9,674 nt of DNA from the NCBI GenBank assembly GCA_009930125.1, contig RZYZ01000075.1, positions 1 to 9,674 of the forward strand, read 5' to 3'. Source of the DNA: Clostridia bacterium. GTDB lineage: Bacteria > Bacillota > Clostridia > Clostridiales > Clostridiaceae. The translations under genes were made by a program, and so were the position numbers. Positions 6,921 to 9,674 of the stretch are shown one piece after another. The notes below the pieces were generated by a model. The model did no database searches. It saw only the letters and a program-made list of their open reading frames with translations, and was not told where the DNA came from. Each line of letters begins with the position of its first letter. Position 1 is the first letter of the stretch.

Positions 6921-8190
6921 ACTGTGCTTGCGCAGGATGGGTTTTCATGATCATCTTGATTTTCTTGATACGGTTCTTGTCCACTTCCTCCACGATGAAT
7001 TTGATGCCATCTGTTTCGATGACTTCACCGTTTTCAGGAAAGGTTCCAAGGATGCCGATGAGATAGCCGCCGATGGAATCGAATTCTTCTGATTCGATAT
7101 CCGTTCCGATGTTGTCATTGAGATCGTCCAGACGATAGGATCCTGAAACCATATATTCGTTTTTATGGATGGTCTCGATGTCGGTCTCCCGGTCTTCATC
7201 GAACTCATCATCAATTTCTCCGACGATTTCCTCGAGAAGGTCTTCTATAGTTGCGATACCCACTGTACCGCCATATTCATCCAGAATGACGGACAGATGG
7301 GTTCTCGTCCGCTTGAGTTCCTTGAAGAGTTCTGGAATCCTCTTGAATTCATAGGCATAATAAGGTTCCCTGATGTATTTTTTCAGATTGAAGTTTTCCT
7401 TCTCTTCATCGGAAATGAAGAGGAGATCCTTTACGTTGAGCACACCAATGATATCATCGATGTCTTCCTTGTAGACAGGGAATCTGGAAAACTGTTCCTT
7501 CGTGATGATTTCTTTGATCTCCTCATAATCCGCTTCCACATCAATGGCGATGATATCGACTCTCTGGACCATGACGTCCTTCACCTGAAGATCTCCGAAG
7601 TCGAAGATGTTGAATACCATCTCCTTTTCTTCCTCTTCAAATACGCCTTCCTCACTGCCCACATCCATCATGGTTTTCAGTTCAGCTTCTGTGACGAGGG
7701 GATGACCCTGGTTGATGTTCCCGCCGAAGAGCTTGATGATGGCGGAAGCGATGCTGTAGAAAATGATGACGAGGGGGGTCAGAAGAACCATGAGAATACC
7801 GACAGGTCTGGAATAGGCCATGGCGACTTTCTCGGCATACTGTGTAGCAAATGATTTCGGGGTGATTTCACCGAAAATAATGATGACAATTGTCAGAATG
7901 GAAGTGGCAATTGCCGTTGCGCCTACACCGAATCTGTTGATGGCTACGAGGGTAGCCAGGGCGGAAGCGAAGATATTCACGATGTTGTTACCGATGAGTA
8001 GTGTACTGATGAGCTTTGACGGATTGTCAATGAGCCTTAATGTTCTCTTTGCTCTGTGGTTTCCTTCTTCGGCAAAGTGCCTGATCTTCATTTTGTTCAC
8101 TGCTGTGAAGGCTGTCTCCGCAGAGGAAAAAAAACCGGAAAGAAAAACCAGTATGATCAGTAAAAAAATCTGCCACGAACTCGGGTCCAA
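6919..8190 (-). CDS. CNNM/HlyC-CorC family membrane protein (DUF21, paired CBS, CorC_HlyC)
   Basis: This 423-residue protein has the full three-part layout. A DUF21/CNNM membrane domain (about 1-180) has four hydrophobic stretches and the motifs GFFSSAETAF, LLIGNNIVNI and FGEITPK (107-112). A tandem CBS pair follows (about 200-325), with VQRVDII, SRFPVY and DEYGGTVGIATIEDLLEEI. The C-terminal CorC_HlyC domain (about 335-415) includes GTFPENGEVI. Relatives are called hemolysins in databases, but the CNNM family is linked to Mg2+ export or homeostasis; transport of Mg2+ or another divalent ion is the reasonable inference, and haemolysis is not. The start is TTG 8190-8188, with AGGAG 10 bases upstream; there is no ATG near the conserved N-terminus. 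It is monocistronic, with its own promoter and terminator. Confidence 0.93.
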   Translation of the reverse strand: MDPSSWQIFLLIILVFLSGFFSSAETAFTAVNKMKIRHFAEEGNHRAKRTLRLIDNPSKLISTLLIGNNIVNIFASALATLVAINRFGVGATAIATSILTIVIIIFGEITPKSFATQYAEKVAMAYSRPVGILMVLLTPLVIIFYSIASAIIKLFGGNINQGHPLVTEAELKTMMDVGSEEGVFEEEEKEMVFNIFDFGDLQVKDVMVQRVDIIAIDVEADYEEIKEIITKEQFSRFPVYKEDIDDIIGVLNVKDLLFISDEEKENFNLKKYIREPYYAYEFKRIPELFKELKRTRTHLSVILDEYGGTVGIATIEDLLEEIVGEIDDEFDEDRETDIETIHKNEYMVSGSYRLDDLNDNIGTDIESEEFDSIGGYLIGILGTFPENGEVIETDGIKFIVEEVDKNRIKKIKMIMKTHPAQAQ

Positions 8191-8240
8191 AATAAATCAA
8201 CTCCTATAAATCTGTATTTTTTTGTGCTTAATAATAAGTA

Positions 8241-8248
8241 ATTATAGC
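8241..8248 (-). promoter_or_regulatory. Extended -10 promoter of the CNNM/CorC-like gene
   Basis: On the minus strand the sequence TGCTATAAT gives a perfect -10 box (8246-8241) with the TG extension. The -35 region 17 bases upstream is poor (TTTATC). Transcription would start near 8234, about 45 bases before the TTG start codon. The region 8191-8343 is AT-rich and holds divergent control sequences for this gene and the plus-strand kinase-like gene. Confidence 0.6.
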
Positions 8249-8343
8249 AAATAAACAACTAAAGATAAAATAATTTCAGAAATTTGGGAATTGATGGGGC
8301 AATAATGATAAAATATGTGAAAAGAGCAAAGGTGGTATGACTT

Positions 8344-8955
8344 TTGATATACATTATCATAGGACCTTCCGGGTCCGGAAAAACGCTTGTAGGAGAATAT
8401 CTGAAGGAAAAAGGGATACATGAGCTGATCTCTCATACCACAAGAAGACCAAGACCGGGAGAAGTGGAGGGAACCGCCTATCATTTTGTGGAGGAGGCCG
8501 TTTTCCATGCCACGAAGAAGGTGGAGGAGAACTTCTACGCAGGAAATTATTATGGGGTGTCTCTGGACGAAGTCCTGAAAAAGACCAGGGATGGAGATGT
8601 CTTCGCCGTCACCGATATCAACGGGGCAAAGGCATTTAAGAAGAAGTACGGGGATGCTGTGAAGGTGATCTATGTGGAAAGCGCGCCACGAAAACTGCGA
8701 GCACGCATGAAAAGAAGAGGAGACAGCAGGGCATCCATCCGGAGAAGAATCGACGCCTACAGAAAGAACAAGGAAGCGGGGCAGCGTTTCTATGCAGATA
8801 TCATATTGGATAATAATTATTCCAGAAAAACCCTCTCGGCAAAGGTGGATCATGCATTGAAAGTGCTGCATCACAGCCGTGGAAAAACCAAGAGAATGCT
8901 TATGGCGTCCAAGAAGAGCAGTCAGGAGAAATCCTCGAAAAGCCTCAGAATCTGA
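8344..8955 (+). CDS. Guanylate-kinase-like P-loop protein
   Basis: This 203-residue protein has the P-loop GPSGSGKT (7-14) and a GMP-binding region like that of Gmk: SHTTRRPRPGEVEGTAYHF (30-48), with Ser30, Arg34, Arg37 and Tyr46. Glu61, GNYYG (67-71), Asp91 in TDINGAKAF, and an arginine-rich lid RRGDSRASIRRRI (124-136) also fit. All expected nucleotide contacts seem present, so phosphotransfer between ATP and GMP or a related nucleotide is plausible. The lysine/serine-rich tail (about 178-203) is extra. The context is not the usual gmk-rpoZ locus, so this may be a paralogue of the housekeeping enzyme. It starts with TTG 8344, with AAAGGTGG 8 bases upstream; the ATG at 8337 is out of frame. 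A weak promoter TTGGGA-17-GATAAA (8284-8312) may serve it. True substrate is uncertain. Confidence 0.82.
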   Translation: MIYIIIGPSGSGKTLVGEYLKEKGIHELISHTTRRPRPGEVEGTAYHFVEEAVFHATKKVEENFYAGNYYGVSLDEVLKKTRDGDVFAVTDINGAKAFKKKYGDAVKVIYVESAPRKLRARMKRRGDSRASIRRRIDAYRKNKEAGQRFYADIILDNNYSRKTLSAKVDHALKVLHHSRGKTKRMLMASKKSSQEKSSKSLRI

Positions 8956-8980
8956 CAATATTTATCACGTGTTCGATAAA
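8952..8980 (+). promoter_or_regulatory. Possible promoter of the small membrane protein gene
   Basis: CTGACA (8952-8957), a 17-base spacer and GATAAA (8975-8980) resemble a vegetative promoter. The -35 box overlaps the stop codon of the kinase-like gene. It would give a leader of about 65 bases. No terminator separates the two genes, so read-through from upstream is also possible. Confidence 0.4.
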
Positions 8981-9051
8981 AGTTTAACCTCTGTTTACAA
9001 TATGCAGGAAATATTCTGCTACCATGGAAGTAGATTGGAGGCGAAGTAGTG

Positions 9052-9267
9052 ATGGGTAGTTTAATCAAGTCCATATTGTTCATGATGGCACTCAGTACAG
9101 GCCTGTCACAGACAGTGTCTGCCAGTGAAGAAGTAACCAAGGCATCCATAGGAAATGCATCGGATGTCTACTTTCAGGCATTCTGCGCCGCCATGGCCAC
9201 GTTACTGGTGGTATTTGTTTTATGGGCAATCATATTCAGACCAAAATTTAAGAGTTCCACAGAATAG
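9052..9267 (+). CDS. Small exported or membrane protein of unknown function
   Basis: I do not recognise this 71-residue protein. It has a hydrophobic N-terminal segment after Lys6 (about 7-19) with a plausible signal-peptidase site after TVSA (about residue 24). A short polar stretch (about 25-40) follows, then a second hydrophobic segment, AAMATLLVVFVLWAIIF (about 46-62), and a positively charged tail, RPKFKSSTE. If the signal is cleaved, a short extracytoplasmic segment remains anchored by one membrane helix with the tail inside; otherwise it is a two-helix hairpin protein. GGAGG at 9037-9041 lies 10 bases from ATG 9052 and 7 bases from an adjacent in-frame GTG at 9049; I chose ATG. A good terminator follows, which together with the ribosome site supports a real gene. 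It is separated from the kinase-like gene by 96 bases. Confidence 0.75.
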   Translation: MGSLIKSILFMMALSTGLSQTVSASEEVTKASIGNASDVYFQAFCAAMATLLVVFVLWAIIFRPKFKSSTE

Positions 9268-9302
9268 ATTTAAAGCTGAGTTAATAATCTTCCATTAGAA
9301 TG

Positions 9303-9332
9303 AAGCCTGAGCAGTCAGGTTTTTCTTTTTTT
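9303..9332 (+). terminator. Rho-independent terminator after the small membrane protein gene
   Basis: CCTGA/TCAGG (9306-9310 with 9315-9319) with loop GCAG, extendable by a G-T and A-T pairs, is followed by TTTTTCTTTTTTT. It lies 35 bases after the stop codon of the small gene. Confidence 0.85.
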
Positions 9333-9383
9333 GCACAGGTTTTTCACATCATCGTGATATTCTGATGAAAACGGCGAAAGAAC

Positions 9384-9392
9384 TGCTATAAT
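9384..9392 (+). promoter_or_regulatory. Extended -10 promoter of the last gene
   Basis: TGCTATAAT holds a perfect -10 box (9387-9392) with the TG extension; no good -35 box is seen at 17 bases. Transcription would start near 9399, leaving a short leader of about 24 bases before the TTG start. It lies just after the terminator at 9303-9332, as expected for a new transcription unit. Confidence 0.62.
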
Positions 9393-9422
9393 GAAGTGAA
9401 TACATACCAACGGGTGAATGAA

Positions 9423-9674
9423 TTGGAAGATAGATTAAGATTTCATGGCAATGAAAGAGTAAAAAGAATACAGGAAATCAGACGCAGAAATCGTCGCAGA
9501 CGACGATTATGGCTGGGACTTCTCATCACGATTCTCATTGTGGTCACAGTGACACTACTGGACCGCAACGGTCTTTTTGAGATGTTCTTCAATAAAAGAG
9601 TGAGCTATGCTGGCAACACGGAATATACGGAAATGGTATCCGAGGATGGAACGGCATCCAGAGAAGACCTTGTT
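9423..9674 (+). CDS. Type II membrane protein with arginine-rich head, unknown function (3' end outside window)
   Basis: An open frame of 84 codons runs to the window end without a stop. The N-terminal 30 residues are strongly basic, ending in RRRNRRRRR (about 24-32). One hydrophobic helix follows, LWLGLLITILIVVTVTLL (33-50), then a polar region beginning DRNGLFEMFF. This predicts a short cytoplasmic head, a single membrane anchor and an outside C-terminal part. The family cannot be named from this fragment; a beta-propeller-like or other extracytoplasmic domain could follow. I place the start at TTG 9423 with GGGTGA 5 bases upstream, as the ATG at 9418 hits a stop after six codons. In-frame GTG codons at 9414 and 9396 are alternatives, but 9396 precedes the predicted transcription start. 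Confidence 0.65.
   Translation, partial: MEDRLRFHGNERVKRIQEIRRRNRRRRRLWLGLLITILIVVTVTLLDRNGLFEMFFNKRVSYAGNTEYTEMVSEDGTASREDLV

Noticed and set aside
7165..7854. Plus-strand open frame of 229 codons opposite the CNNM/CorC-like gene
   Set aside because: It is antisense to conserved CBS and DUF21 sequence; its Asp/Phe/Ile-rich protein mirrors the codons of the real gene.
8242..8958. Long open frame on the minus strand (238 codons) opposite the kinase-like gene
   Set aside because: It is wholly antisense to a gene with clear guanylate kinase motifs, its protein is rich in Cys/His/Ser without any domain, and no ribosome site fits its start.
8966..8980. Inverted repeat around TTATC...GATAA after the kinase-like gene
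   Set aside because: The stem is only about five A/T-rich pairs with no proper T-tail; the stretch fits a promoter better than a terminator.
1..9674. CRISPR array, tRNA or rRNA genes, insertion sequence or prophage
   Set aside because: No spaced direct repeats, cloverleaf-like sequence, rRNA segment, transposase, integrase or terminal repeats were seen on either strand.

Overview
The window looks like chromosomal DNA of a low-to-mid GC Bacillota, probably class Clostridia. The reasons are strong AGGAG-type ribosome sites, frequent TTG starts, short intergenic gaps with T-tailed hairpin terminators, a GntR/UTRA trehalose repressor with a PTS trehalose operon, and a clostridial-type phosphatidylserine decarboxylase. 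The species cannot be named from sequence reading alone. No rRNA, tRNA, CRISPR array, insertion sequence or phage gene is visible.

Layout. (1) Positions 1-2660, minus strand: a tight cluster in the order tadA (tRNA adenosine deaminase), psd (phosphatidylserine decarboxylase), a patatin-like phospholipase, and the 5' end of a threonine aldolase gene cut by the window edge. tadA and psd overlap, and the phospholipase and aldolase genes are 3 bases apart, so they are probably co-transcribed. (2) Positions 2753-6868, minus strand: a complete trehalose utilisation operon in the order treP (PTS IIBC), treC (phospho-alpha-1,1-glucosidase) and treR (repressor). It has a recognisable promoter, two TreR-like operators, two CcpA-like half-palindromes and a terminator after treR. 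(3) Positions 6893-8246, minus strand: a CNNM/HlyC-CorC family membrane protein with paired CBS domains, with its own extended -10 promoter and a terminator that overlaps its stop codon. (4) Positions 8344-9674, plus strand: a guanylate-kinase-like P-loop protein, a 71-residue exported or membrane protein of unknown function with a terminator behind it, and the start of a type II membrane protein with an arginine-rich cytoplasmic head, running off the window.

How the genes work together. TreP imports trehalose as trehalose-6-phosphate, TreC splits it into glucose and glucose-6-phosphate, and TreR is expected to release its operators when trehalose-6-phosphate accumulates. TreP has no IIA domain, so a glucose-type EIIA encoded elsewhere is needed. 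Psd and the patatin protein both act on membrane lipids and may belong to one operon.

Most of the window is ordinary housekeeping and sugar-use DNA. I do not see a convincing new multi-gene system. The least explained parts are the three plus-strand genes at the right end and the detailed regulatory layout in front of treP.
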